Assembly (NCBI GenBank): GCA_022773825.1
Contig: JALFOF010000074.1
Span: 1 to 59,552 of the forward strand
Length of the DNA stretch: 59,552 nt
Source: Prevotella sp.
Lineage (GTDB): Bacteria > Bacteroidota > Bacteroidia > Bacteroidales > Bacteroidaceae
Direction: 5' to 3'
Under the pieces are notes generated by a model. It was not told the origin of the DNA. It did no database searches and saw only the letters and a list, made by a program, of their open reading frames with translations. Of this stretch, positions 33,888 to 42,280 are shown in pieces; positions within the stretch are counted from its first letter, which is position 1; each line of letters begins with the position of its first letter. A program made the position numbers and the translations under genes.

Positions 33888-36692
33888 TTAAAACTTGTAT
33901 GTTACCTGTAAGCCAAAGTTCCTGCCAGGTTTATAGTCGCGCGTTATCTGCTCCACTTCCTTGGTGCTTCCATCTGCCTGCGTCACGTCAGCAAACTGCT
34001 TGTACTGCACCTTCTCTGCTAAAATGTCGCGTATGTTGAACTTTATCTCCCAGCTGTCGCCAAACCTTTTCGTCAAGGAAAGGTCGAAAGTGTTGCGTGG
34101 CATCTCGTAACTGTCGGGGACTCGTGCATTGTCGTCGCTGCCAGTGCTGCCCGAACTGCGGCCCACACCTATTATCCTCTTGCCTATTCTGTTGTAGAGC
34201 AGTGCAACATCAAGTGCCGCTTGCTTGTTCTTATAGAAGAAACCAGTGTTCACGAGGTACGGTGACTGACCCTGCATAGGGCGGTTTTCCTCCTTGGCAC
34301 CAGCCTCAAAGTTCACCTTACTCTTAATGAGTGCTCCGTTGAAGGACCATGAGAGGTATGGTAATCCTATGAAGTCGAGTGATTTGCGTATGTCGAGCTC
34401 TAAGCCATAGTTGTCTGCGCTCAGCGCGTTCTTGTAGGAATAGACCAAATCTGTGCCGCCTGCCACGGTGTAGGTCCATTCTATGGGGGAGTCAAAGTGC
34501 TTGTAGAAGACTGCCACCGATATCTGCTCGCCACGGCTGGGGTAAAGTTCGTAGCGTAGGTCGATGTTGTCTATGTAGCAGTTTCTAAGCTCTGTGTTAC
34601 CCTGTACGCTGGAGGCAAGGTCGAAATCGTAATAGACAGAGGAGCTAACCTCACGAAATTCTGGGCGGTTTATACTCCTGCCGTATGACAGTCGAAGTTG
34701 GTTCTTGTCGTTAAACTTATAGGTTGCGTTGACACTGGGGAAGAGGTCGCTGCTCTTGTAGTGTGTGCTCATCTCGCTGACCTCATTGTCTCGTGTGTTG
34801 GAGATTAGCTCCATGTCGTTGTGTTCGAACCTCAGTCCGGCGTGAATGTTGAGTTTTCCGAAGGGGAGGTCTGCGGTTATGTATCCTGCCCCGAGTGTGT
34901 TCTTGCCACGATAGTTGTTGCGCATCTGTAGTTGTTCAAGGAGATACAGTCCGTTTTCGCCCATGTACTGCACGTCACTGAACAGCGTTGGCACATCCAT
35001 ATAGCGGAAATCCTTCGGCAATGAGTTGTTGGCGTTGTTCCAGTTGTATATGAAATTACGTGTCTTATAGTCTCTTGAACGGTATTCCCCGTATGCTCCT
35101 GCCTGCAAAGAGGGTGTCCAGTTACCGAAGGAGAACATATGTTTGTCGTTTACTGCCGCCGATATTATGTGCTCATCCAGCTTCGTCCATTCTCGTGAAG
35201 CGTCGTTTCCCGTTGTCAGAGCATACACATTACTCTCTAAAGCATCATTGACGAGGTAACGACGGCGGTCAGGCATATGGCGGTTGGCGTAGGCGTAGCC
35301 TAAGCTCCAGTCTATGTTGTCCGCACCGAGGGAGTGCTTTCCTGTCAGCTGGGTGTTGTAAGTGGTGCGGCTGCGGTAGTAGTATTCTGCGCTTTTCTCA
35401 AGATTTGACTGGGCAGAGATGCCTTCGCGCCAGGTATAACGATTGTTGCCAATCTGGTTGAAGATATTCTTGAACTGGTATTTGTGTTTCCCGTTGGCGG
35501 TGAGCAGTGTCATGTTGAGCATTGCACCCAGTTTGACGTTGTGGTTATACTGGTTATCTACGCTGTTGCGCAGGTAGTTGGAGCAGTTGTTGTCAACGTC
35601 GTACACACCGAAAAGGTTGTTCGTCATGTCGTTGAACGTGCGGTATTCGTTGCTGTAATTCAATGCTGCCAGCAGTCCGAGGCGGTGCTCCCTCACCCTC
35701 CAGCTATGGTTGAGGCTTGCCGCAAGCTTCATGTCAGCGAAGGGTTTATACTCTTTCAGCGACCAATCGTTGTTCAGACCGTTGTCTGTCAGGCTTGTCC
35801 CCATGCCTGCTACGCTATGCAACTGCATGTTGATACCGCCGTCGAGCGAGCGCAGTCCGCTGTCAAAACCGAGGAAGTCAGTGCCCGAGCCCCTGCTCTC
35901 CATGAAGTTCTGCCAGTGTGAGGCATCGTTCCATCCGCCGCCAACGGTCACGCTGAAACTGTTGGTTGTAGGTATCTCCTGTGTGTTCACCATGATGAAG
36001 CCGCCAGTATAGTCCGCCGGATACTCTGCTGAGGGTGACTTTACTATCGTTAGGCTCTCTATCTGGCTGCTTGGTATGAGGTCAAACGAGAACGCCCTTG
36101 AGTCTGCTTCCGTGCTGGGTACAGCCCCTCCGTTAATCCATACGTTGTTATATCTTTGCGAAAGTCCGCGCACCATCACGAATTTGTCTTCTATAAGGCT
36201 CACTCCTGGTATGCGTTTTATCACCTCACCAGCGTTAGCGTCCTGCGTCAGTTTTATCTCCTGCGCCGACACGTTGTTCACTACTACGGAGCTATTCTTC
36301 GCCAGTTGTATCACCGCCGCATTGGTGTTGCGTCTCTCGGCAGCCACCACCGATACCTCTCCCAGCACCTTCACGTCCGCAGCCATGACGCATTGCAGTG
36401 TATCTGTCGCGTCATCAGCGACCGATGGCACATCCTTCATGTCAAGAGTCTTATAACCTACATAATTAATTATAAGTTCATGCTTCTCACCTTTCTTCAA
36501 ACCAGAGAAGCGGAAGTTACCGTCCATGTCGGTAACGGTCTTCTTCGTCGTACCTTTCACCTCTACAGTAGCCCCTATTAGTGGCTCTTTGCTTTGCGCG
36601 TCAGTAACACATCCCTTTATGGTCTGCGCCTGCATGGTGGCACACATCATGCCTACCATCATCAAAGCCATACTCTTCTTTACGTTTTTCAT
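33888..36692 (-). CDS. TonB-dependent receptor
   Basis: 934 residues. Signal peptide 1-22 (ending CATMQAQ), carboxypeptidase-regulatory-like domain (about 24-105, IKGCVTDAQSKEPLIGATVEVKGT), plug domain (about 130-240, VIKRIPGVSLIEDKFVMVRGLSQRYNNVWING and the SSQIESLTIVKSPSAEYPADYTGG segment) and a barrel ending in LQVTYKF. It takes a substrate across the outer membrane using TonB energy. Its partner is the beta-helix lipoprotein downstream rather than a SusD protein. The locus context (porin O/P, ppk, ppx) suggests phosphate or organophosphate. Confidence 0.93.
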   Translation of the reverse strand: MKNVKKSMALMMVGMMCATMQAQTIKGCVTDAQSKEPLIGATVEVKGTTKKTVTDMDGNFRFSGLKKGEKHELIINYVGYKTLDMKDVPSVADDATDTLQCVMAADVKVLGEVSVVAAERRNTNAAVIQLAKNSSVVVNNVSAQEIKLTQDANAGEVIKRIPGVSLIEDKFVMVRGLSQRYNNVWINGGAVPSTEADSRAFSFDLIPSSQIESLTIVKSPSAEYPADYTGGFIMVNTQEIPTTNSFSVTVGGGWNDASHWQNFMESRGSGTDFLGFDSGLRSLDGGINMQLHSVAGMGTSLTDNGLNNDWSLKEYKPFADMKLAASLNHSWRVREHRLGLLAALNYSNEYRTFNDMTNNLFGVYDVDNNCSNYLRNSVDNQYNHNVKLGAMLNMTLLTANGKHKYQFKNIFNQIGNNRYTWREGISAQSNLEKSAEYYYRSRTTYNTQLTGKHSLGADNIDWSLGYAYANRHMPDRRRYLVNDALESNVYALTTGNDASREWTKLDEHIISAAVNDKHMFSFGNWTPSLQAGAYGEYRSRDYKTRNFIYNWNNANNSLPKDFRYMDVPTLFSDVQYMGENGLYLLEQLQMRNNYRGKNTLGAGYITADLPFGKLNIHAGLRFEHNDMELISNTRDNEVSEMSTHYKSSDLFPSVNATYKFNDKNQLRLSYGRSINRPEFREVSSSVYYDFDLASSVQGNTELRNCYIDNIDLRYELYPSRGEQISVAVFYKHFDSPIEWTYTVAGGTDLVYSYKNALSADNYGLELDIRKSLDFIGLPYLSWSFNGALIKSKVNFEAGAKEENRPMQGQSPYLVNTGFFYKNKQAALDVALLYNRIGKRIIGVGRSSGSTGSDDNARVPDSYEMPRNTFDLSLTKRFGDSWEIKFNIRDILAEKVQYKQFADVTQADGSTKEVEQITRDYKPGRNFGLQVTYKF

Positions 36693-36723
36693 TCTGTTCC
36701 TTTCTTCCTATTTGATTTCGAGT

Positions 36724-36732
36724 GCAAAGTTA
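36724..36732 (-). promoter_or_regulatory. -7 box of the TonB receptor gene
   Basis: TAACTTTGC on the minus strand, 31 bp before the ATG. The expected -33 position (about 36753-36756) has no TTTG, as at the porin gene, which would fit an activator-dependent promoter. Confidence 0.65.
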
Positions 36733-36810
36733 CGGTGACGGTGTTTCAGTTCCTTTGCATCGAAGTTACAAAACCATTAAATCGCAATTTGGGCAGAAGA
36801 AAGGTCAGAA

Positions 36811-36840
36811 TAAAAAAATACCGCGCAACAGTAGCGCGGT
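36811..36840 (-). terminator. Intrinsic terminator after ppk-ppx
   Basis: Stem ACCGCGC / GCGCGGT with a 7-nt loop, then TATTTTTTTA on the minus strand. It ends the porin-ppk-ppx transcript, 204 bp after the ppx stop, with the repeat array in between, and separates it from the TonB receptor promoter. Confidence 0.85.
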
Positions 36841-36923
36841 AAAAGCATAGCGATAACAGTGTAAAAGCATAGTGATTGCTCGGTAAAAGCATAGTGATTG
36901 CTCGGTAAAAGCGTAGCGATTGC
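36839..36923. repeat. 22-bp-register palindromic repeat array, 4 direct units
   Basis: Four units in the same orientation start at 36839, 36861, 36883 and 36905 (GTAAAAGCATAGCGATAAC, then two GTAAAAGCATAGTGATTGC, then GTAAAAGCGTAGCGATTGC), each followed by 3 bp. Being direct repeats they cannot form the inter-unit hairpins possible at other sites. No gene is seen in 36924-37044. Confidence 0.85.
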
Positions 36924-37044
36924 GGCGTTGATAAAAATAAATCACCATGCGAAGGGACGTTGATGCTTCCGTTTACATGGTGTAATTAGCAGAAAGTGAG
37001 ATATTTCCTCTCTTCTTTAACCTTTAGGCGAGCAAACGGTCGAG

Positions 37045-37926
37045 TTACAATTTGCTTGCGAGTTCGTTGATGATGCCGTCGGCAAGGCCTACTGTCGGCA
37101 CGAGTATGGTGTCTGCCTTCACTAAGTTCGCCACCATCAAGAAGAGCTGTGCGGCAGGCACTATCACGTCGGCGCGGCTTGCGCGCAGGTCGTATTCCAT
37201 CATACGCTGCTCTAAAGAAAGTGCTGACAGACGGGTGTATATGCGCGACAGTGTGTCAATATGAAGCGTGTCTTTCGTGCGTTCCTTCTTCGGCGCAAGG
37301 CGGTAGAGCTTGTTTATGTTGCCTCCAGAGCCTACTATGCGGATGTTCTCCACCCCCTTCGTAAGCTCGCGCACCGCCTCCGCCATCTCTTTCCATATTG
37401 ATGGTTCCACACATGCGTTGAGTATGCGTATCGTCCCGATGTTGAAAGATTTGCTGCCAATCAGCTTGCCATCGCATACGAGTGACAGTTCTGTAGAGCC
37501 TCCGCCCACATCCATATACAATAGGTTGCCATCGCCAGTGTAATTGTCGCGTATGGTGCGCGCTTCCTCGTCGCCGCTGATGATGGATATTTGCAGCTTT
37601 GTCTCCTTCATGACGTGCTTCAGCACCTTGTCACCGTTCTTCGCCTCTCGGAAGGCGGAGGTGGCGCAGATACGGTAGTCCTTCACATCGTAGAGAATGA
37701 GCAGTTGCCGGAACACTTTCATTGTGCGAAGCAACATTTTTTCGCGCTCTTCGCCAATTTCTCCCGTGCCGAATACGTCCATACCCAGACGTAACGGTAT
37801 GCGGAGGAATTGTAATTTCTTGCTGCGCAGACCGTTGTTAGTTTTCTTGACACTCTTTATCAATATCCTTGCAGCATTGGAACCGATGTCTATTGCTGCC
37901 AAATTTGTTGAATTAATGTGATACAT
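37045..37926 (-). CDS. ppx: Ppx/GppA family exopolyphosphatase
   Basis: 293 residues, the short form with the two ASKHA phosphatase domains and no C-terminal HD-like domain. Nucleotide/phosphate loops are AAIDIGSNAARILI (about 10-23) and MDVGGGSTELS (about 139-149), with ATSAFREAKN near 108-117. It releases phosphate from polyphosphate, or converts pppGpp to ppGpp; sequence alone does not decide. Its start overlaps the end of ppk by 14 bp, a coupling that puts synthesis and breakdown of polyphosphate under one control. Confidence 0.93.
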   Translation of the reverse strand: MYHINSTNLAAIDIGSNAARILIKSVKKTNNGLRSKKLQFLRIPLRLGMDVFGTGEIGEEREKMLLRTMKVFRQLLILYDVKDYRICATSAFREAKNGDKVLKHVMKETKLQISIISGDEEARTIRDNYTGDGNLLYMDVGGGSTELSLVCDGKLIGSKSFNIGTIRILNACVEPSIWKEMAEAVRELTKGVENIRIVGSGGNINKLYRLAPKKERTKDTLHIDTLSRIYTRLSALSLEQRMMEYDLRASRADVIVPAAQLFLMVANLVKADTILVPTVGLADGIINELASKL

Positions 37927-39991
37927 TGCTTGTCTGAATACCTGAATAATACTTGTATAACTCTTCCTGTGAACGGAATGGTAGCGTGTCCTCCGCTCCG
38001 CTCCTTGGCTTCCCTATCACCACGCGCCCTTGCCTGTTGTCGTGCAGTCCGTAGTCCACGATGCGGAGGCACTCCGCTTTTATGGCAGCGTCGTACACGG
38101 GTGTCACCACCTCTACGCGGTAATCGAGGTTGCGAGGCATCCAGTCAGCGGAACCGATGAATACCTTTTCCTCGCCCCCAGCGCAGAAGCAGAATATGCG
38201 TGCGTGCTCAAGGTAGCGGTCAATGATGCCCACTACGCGGAGATTGCCGTTGAAGTCGTCGTTGTCCACCAGCGCGCAGTTGCCGCGTACAAGCATCTCA
38301 ACCTTCACCCCAGAGCGTGCTGCGTCGTAGATTTTGTTTACTATCATAGGCTCGGTGATATGATTTACCTTCACCTTTATATATGCAGGCTTGCCTGCGA
38401 GATGATTCCTTATTTCCGTGTCGATGAGTGACAGGAACCTGCGCTTCATGTCGTTAGGCGATACGAGTAGCTCGCCGAAATTCTGTATGCTGTACGGCTT
38501 CTCGATGAACTTGAACACCTTCTCCACCTTAGAGGTAAGGTTACGGTTGGAGGTGAACATCAGCAGGTCTGTGTAGGCTGTCGCATTGCCCTCGTGGAAA
38601 TTGCCTGTGGAGATGCAGGCTATGCCCGCTCCCTTGTTGGAACTTATGTGGGTTATCTTGGAATGTACCTTCAATCCCTCAACACCGAATACTACGTTCA
38701 CCCCTGCATCTTGCATCTTCTTGCTCCACCGTATGTTGGAAGCCTCGTCAAAACGTGCCAGCAGCTCTATCACCACCGTCACCTTCTTGCCATTCTGTGC
38801 TGCGCTTATCAAGGCACGGATTACCTTTGAGTCCTTCGCCAAACGGTAAAGGGTGGTCTTTATGCTCCTCACGTTGGGATTGATGGCAGCCTCGTTGAGC
38901 AGGCGTATGTAGCCATTGAAACTATGATAGGGCACATGCAGGAAGAGGTCCTTGTGCCTTATAGCTTCGAATAGGCTCTCTTTGCCACAGAATTCCGCTG
39001 GCAGTATGGGCTGCCACTTGGGATATTTTAGGTCTTCCCTGCCGCAGTTGGGGAACTTCATCATGTCTCTGTGGTTCTGATACTTGCCCCCTGCCACGGC
39101 GGTATCGAGCCTGCCGTTGCCGTTGAGACGCTGCTTTATGCGGCGAAGCATACCCTCTGGCATACGTTCGTCATAGACAAGGCGCAGCGGAATGCCTGCT
39201 TTTCGCGACTTGATGCCGTTGGCTATCTTCTGCATGAAGCCGCTGTTGAGGTCGTTGTCAATTTCGAGTTCAGCGTCACGGGTGAACTTGAAACTGTAAG
39301 CCTCATAGCTGTCATATTGCAAACCAGGGAAAAAATACGGCAGACAGGTGCGGATTATATCGTCAAGGTACATCACATACGTTGTTTTCGGCCCTTCCCC
39401 TCCTGCTGGAGCGGGCACTATGACCCACCTGCCGCAGCTCTCTACGGGCAGAGGTAGTATGGCATACTGTGGCTTTTGGTTTCCTTTGTACATCTTGACA
39501 ATGAAGTATATGGTATCGTCCGCTTCCTTGTCAAACTGCTTTATGCTGTCTATCCACAGCGGAAGGGCGCGTCCGAGGATGTTCTTGCGGTAGAAATCGC
39601 GCACAAATGCGCGTTGACTGTCGTCTATCTGCGTCTCATCTATTATCACGATGTGCTCCTTTAGCAGTGCTTTCTCTACCTCTTCCACCGCCTCTCCGAA
39701 CTCTTTGCTGTACTGAGCATTGAGCTTATTGATTTGTTTTTGCAGTTTCTTTGCCTTCTCTATCTCCACTATCTCCGTTTTCTTTGGTTGGTGAGTCTCT
39801 GGTTTATACATCACCATGCGATTTATGTTGGCAACCCTTACGCGGAAAAACTCGTCAAGGTTGTTTGAATAAATGCCGAGAAAACAGAGTCTTTCCAGCA
39901 CTGGCACGTCCTTACGGCGTGCCTCTTCGAGGATGCGGTGGTTGAAATACATCCATGATAAGTCTCTTTCTATCGTTTTGTATTGTTTCAT
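37913..39991 (-). CDS. ppk: Polyphosphate kinase 1
   Basis: 692 residues. Makes polyphosphate from ATP reversibly through a phosphohistidine. The N-terminus ERDLSWMYFNHRILEEA and SNNLDEFFRVR are family signatures. The autophosphorylated His is H443 in KVHSKITHI, and the second catalytic His lies in RYLEHARIF; GSADWMPRNLDYRVE is near the C-terminus. It starts 69 bp after the porin O/P gene and overlaps ppx, so porin, ppk and ppx form a phosphate-handling operon. Confidence 0.97.
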   Translation of the reverse strand: MKQYKTIERDLSWMYFNHRILEEARRKDVPVLERLCFLGIYSNNLDEFFRVRVANINRMVMYKPETHQPKKTEIVEIEKAKKLQKQINKLNAQYSKEFGEAVEEVEKALLKEHIVIIDETQIDDSQRAFVRDFYRKNILGRALPLWIDSIKQFDKEADDTIYFIVKMYKGNQKPQYAILPLPVESCGRWVIVPAPAGGEGPKTTYVMYLDDIIRTCLPYFFPGLQYDSYEAYSFKFTRDAELEIDNDLNSGFMQKIANGIKSRKAGIPLRLVYDERMPEGMLRRIKQRLNGNGRLDTAVAGGKYQNHRDMMKFPNCGREDLKYPKWQPILPAEFCGKESLFEAIRHKDLFLHVPYHSFNGYIRLLNEAAINPNVRSIKTTLYRLAKDSKVIRALISAAQNGKKVTVVIELLARFDEASNIRWSKKMQDAGVNVVFGVEGLKVHSKITHISSNKGAGIACISTGNFHEGNATAYTDLLMFTSNRNLTSKVEKVFKFIEKPYSIQNFGELLVSPNDMKRRFLSLIDTEIRNHLAGKPAYIKVKVNHITEPMIVNKIYDAARSGVKVEMLVRGNCALVDNDDFNGNLRVVGIIDRYLEHARIFCFCAGGEEKVFIGSADWMPRNLDYRVEVVTPVYDAAIKAECLRIVDYGLHDNRQGRVVIGKPRSGAEDTLPFRSQEELYKYYSGIQTSNVSH

Positions 39992-40060
39992 TTTCTTGCT
40001 GGTTTTATGGTTATAGGTTCTTGCTTGTAGCTGTTTCGAGCTGTTCTGCTGTTGTTAGCA

Positions 40061-41251
40061 TCAGAACTTCACCATTATCTCCGCTACTATCTTGTCCTGT
40101 TCGCTCTCTTTCGCTCCGCCATGGGGGTACCAATACTTCTCGTAGTTCAGGCGAAGGTCAGTGGGGAAATAAGGATTGCGCACCGCGAAGGTCAGCCCCA
40201 GCGTCATACGGTGGCGTTTGTGGTCGCTGATGGCGAGGCGGCTGGTGGCGTTTCCGTTGCTATCTTTCGCAAATCCCGCCTTGCCATCGGAGTGGTCGTC
40301 CATGTAGTCGTACCTTGCCTGGTAGGAGATTCTTTGGAAATAACTCTTTTCACCTTTGAGAGGCATCTTGTAAATCGTCATGGCGTTGATGGCGTTGCAG
40401 TTGCCGAAGGCATCGTTCATGTACGTCTTGCGCAGGTACTCCGCCTCGATGTGCAAGCCGTTTGCTTCATAATACGTGCCGAGGTCGAGCGAGGTGTAGT
40501 TCGCTTGACGGTTGGCTATGGCGGTATGCTGTACCGATGGCACTATGGCGAGCCCTTTTGCGGGGAACCACTGCATACGCGCCGAATAGCTGATGGCCTT
40601 GTACCACGCCGTCTTCTGATTGTCAAGGTTAGAGCCGTTGAACATTCCCGCGTCAAGGATGACAAGGGGTCGTGCGTCACTGCCGCCGCTGTTGAAGGTG
40701 TATCCCACCTGCAAACCCACGTCGCGCATATCGCCTACCTGTTTGGCTATGAAGCTCCTGTTGGCGAAATACTGCGCCGACGGGTTGCGGTGCGCGTCTA
40801 TGGAGAACGGCATCCTCTGCTGTCCGATGCTCACGCGCAGAGCCTTCCATGGCGTTACGCGCACCCATGCGTCCTTCATCTTTATCTGTCCCTCGTCGCA
40901 CAGGTCCACCTCCAACTTGTATTCCGACCTCAGTGGCAGTGCGCCGCCTACGCTAAGACGGGCGTTGCGCACCTCAAAGCGCGAGGCTTCCATGTCGGGT
41001 TGGTACTCATACTTGCCGCGGAGAATGCCATGCAACTGTGGCATATACTTGCTTTTAAGCCCTGCCTTGGCCTGCTTCTCGCTGTTCTGGCGTATCAGTT
41101 CACTCATTTCACGGTTCTGCTGCTCCAAAAGAGCAACACGTTCCTCCAGAGTTTGCGCCGCTGCATCCATGCTTACGGTCAGTGCCGCCACAGTGCACAG
41201 TCCTCCTAACGTACCCTTTAACATTGTCATCATATAGTCTTTGTTTTTCAT
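40061..41251 (-). CDS. Phosphate-selective porin O/P family outer-membrane porin
   Basis: 396 residues. Signal peptide about 1-32 (ending MDAAAQ), a short coiled-coil (TLEERVALLEQQNREMSELIRQ) typical of porin O/P N-termini, then a barrel (RFEVRNARLSVGGALPLRSEYKLEVD, SIGQQRMPFSIDAHRNPS) ending AEIMVKF. Family members OprO and OprP of Pseudomonas pass phosphate or polyphosphate; many Bacteroidetes copies are annotated this way without proof, but direct linkage to ppk and ppx supports it here. It is first in the operon and divergent from ndk. Confidence 0.88.
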   Translation of the reverse strand: MKNKDYMMTMLKGTLGGLCTVAALTVSMDAAAQTLEERVALLEQQNREMSELIRQNSEKQAKAGLKSKYMPQLHGILRGKYEYQPDMEASRFEVRNARLSVGGALPLRSEYKLEVDLCDEGQIKMKDAWVRVTPWKALRVSIGQQRMPFSIDAHRNPSAQYFANRSFIAKQVGDMRDVGLQVGYTFNSGGSDARPLVILDAGMFNGSNLDNQKTAWYKAISYSARMQWFPAKGLAIVPSVQHTAIANRQANYTSLDLGTYYEANGLHIEAEYLRKTYMNDAFGNCNAINAMTIYKMPLKGEKSYFQRISYQARYDYMDDHSDGKAGFAKDSNGNATSRLAISDHKRHRMTLGLTFAVRNPYFPTDLRLNYEKYWYPHGGAKESEQDKIVAEIMVKF

Positions 41252-41278
41252 TTTTTGCGTTACTTCTCTTTTCTAAGT

Positions 41279-41315
41279 GCAAAATTACGACATCCCTGTT
41301 AAGCGATTATGACAG
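41279..41315 (-). promoter_or_regulatory. Porin-ppk-ppx promoter with possible Pho half-site
   Basis: Minus strand -7 box TAATTTTGC (41279-41287). The -33 TTTG is missing; a CTGTCATA (41308-41315), identical to the first half of the enterobacterial Pho box, lies about where it should be. A second half-site is not convincing. Confidence 0.45.
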
Positions 41316-41366
41316 TTTAATTACAAAAATATTACAAAATATGTGGCGTATTCGGGATATTATCAT

Positions 41367-41375
41367 TACCTTTGC
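41367..41375 (+). promoter_or_regulatory. -7 box of ndk
   Basis: TACCTTTGC; the low-complexity leader starts about 14 bp downstream. No clear -33 box. Confidence 0.65.
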
Positions 41376-41388
41376 AGGCATAAGCAGA

Positions 41389-41548
41389 AAGGTTTGGAGG
41401 TTGTTGGCTTAGAGGTTATAGGGTTATTGGTTTGAGGTTTAAGATCACTTCGCCTTATCCGAAAGACCTTCCACCTCAAACCAATAACCTTCTAAGCTCA
41501 AAACCGAGCCGACCTCCAACCTAAATACCAAAAACCTAACAACCTTTA
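41389..41548 (+). repeat. G/T-to-A/C leader hairpin of ndk
   Basis: G/T arm 41389-41442, loop GATCACTTCGCC...GACC (41443-41468), A/C arm 41469-41548. TTATTGGTTTGAGGT pairs exactly with ACCTCAAACCAATAA over 15 bp next to the loop, and pairing continues outward through CTTAG/CTAAG and GGAGGT/ACCTCC with small bulges. The best-paired copy, occupying the whole leader. Confidence 0.9.
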
Positions 41549-41552
41549 CAAG

Positions 41553-42026
41553 ATGAAACAGACAGAAAAAACATTGGTGCTGCTGAAGCCTTGCACCGTA
41601 AAACGTAATCTTATTGGCGAGATTATCTCTATTTTCGAGAAGAAAGGGCTGCGTGTTGTAGGACTGAAGATGATGCAACTGACAGACGAGTTGCTCTCGG
41701 AGCATTACTCACACCTTGCCGACAAACCGTTCTTCCAGCGCGTAAAGGACTCTATGATGGTTACACCCGTAGTGGCAATGTGCCTTGAAGGCGTGAGCGC
41801 GGTGGAGGTAGTGCGCGTCATTACCGGACCCACCAACGGCAGGACGGGCTGCGTGCCCGGCACGATACGCGGCATGTACAGCATGAGTTACCAAGAGAAC
41901 ATAGTCCATGCGAGCGACTCTTTGGAGAATGCGGAGATAGAACTGAAACGTTTTTTCAAGGATGAGGAAATCTTTGAATTCCCCCGCGAGCTCTTTGAAG
42001 TGTTCTATGCGAGCGACGAGTTCTAA
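41553..42026 (+). CDS. ndk: Nucleoside-diphosphate kinase
   Basis: Balances NTP pools by moving the gamma phosphate between nucleotides. 157 residues. KTLVLLKPCTVKRNLIGEIISIFEKKG is the usual N-terminus (Lys12), and the phosphorylated active-site His is H119 in NIVHASDS; TRGMYSM-like and GPTNGR segments (about 90-110) are in place. Residue 14 is Cys-Thr-Val rather than the common Pro-Asp-Ala/Gly, a minor change. It is divergent from the porin gene, with its own promoter and hairpin leader. Confidence 0.96.
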   Translation: MKQTEKTLVLLKPCTVKRNLIGEIISIFEKKGLRVVGLKMMQLTDELLSEHYSHLADKPFFQRVKDSMMVTPVVAMCLEGVSAVEVVRVITGPTNGRTGCVPGTIRGMYSMSYQENIVHASDSLENAEIELKRFFKDEEIFEFPRELFEVFYASDEF

Positions 42027-42059
42027 GGCATGGCAGGACAACACTGTACTGCTAACGTT

Positions 42060-42166
42060 GTAATCACTATGCTTTTACAGTGTAATCACTATGCGATTAC
42101 GATGTAAAAGCATAGCGATTGCATGGTAAAAGCATAGCGATTGCATGGTAAAAGCATAGCGATTGC
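42060..42166. repeat. 22-bp-register palindromic repeat array, 5 units
   Basis: Units at 42060, 42082 (reverse type), 42104, 42126 and 42148 (forward type), all exactly 22 bp apart, starting 34 bp after the ndk stop. Units have been inverted without loss of register. Confidence 0.88.
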
Positions 42167-42208
42167 ATCGGCACCACTAACCTGCTAACACACACTTCCG
42201 CCCTTGTG

Positions 42209-42228
42209 TCACGGGCGTTAGCTCGTGA
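42209..42228 (+). other. Conserved palindrome upstream of the nuclease-helicase
   Basis: TCACGGGC-GTTA-GCTCGTGA, a 20-nt hairpin (one G-U or mismatch) 52 bp before the ATG, preceded by TGTG and followed by TGCCCCATC and then A/C-rich bases. The same element with the same flanks lies before the PL26 gene (50286-50305, minus). No promoter is visible in 42167-42280. Confidence 0.75.
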
Positions 42229-42280
42229 TGCCCCATCCCTCCAACCAACAAAACCACCATCCCAATAATCCTCAACAGCG

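Noticed and set aside
40052..41209. Plus-strand frame of 385 codons opposite the porin gene
   Set aside because: Antisense shadow; the minus strand encodes a complete porin with signal peptide and terminal Phe.
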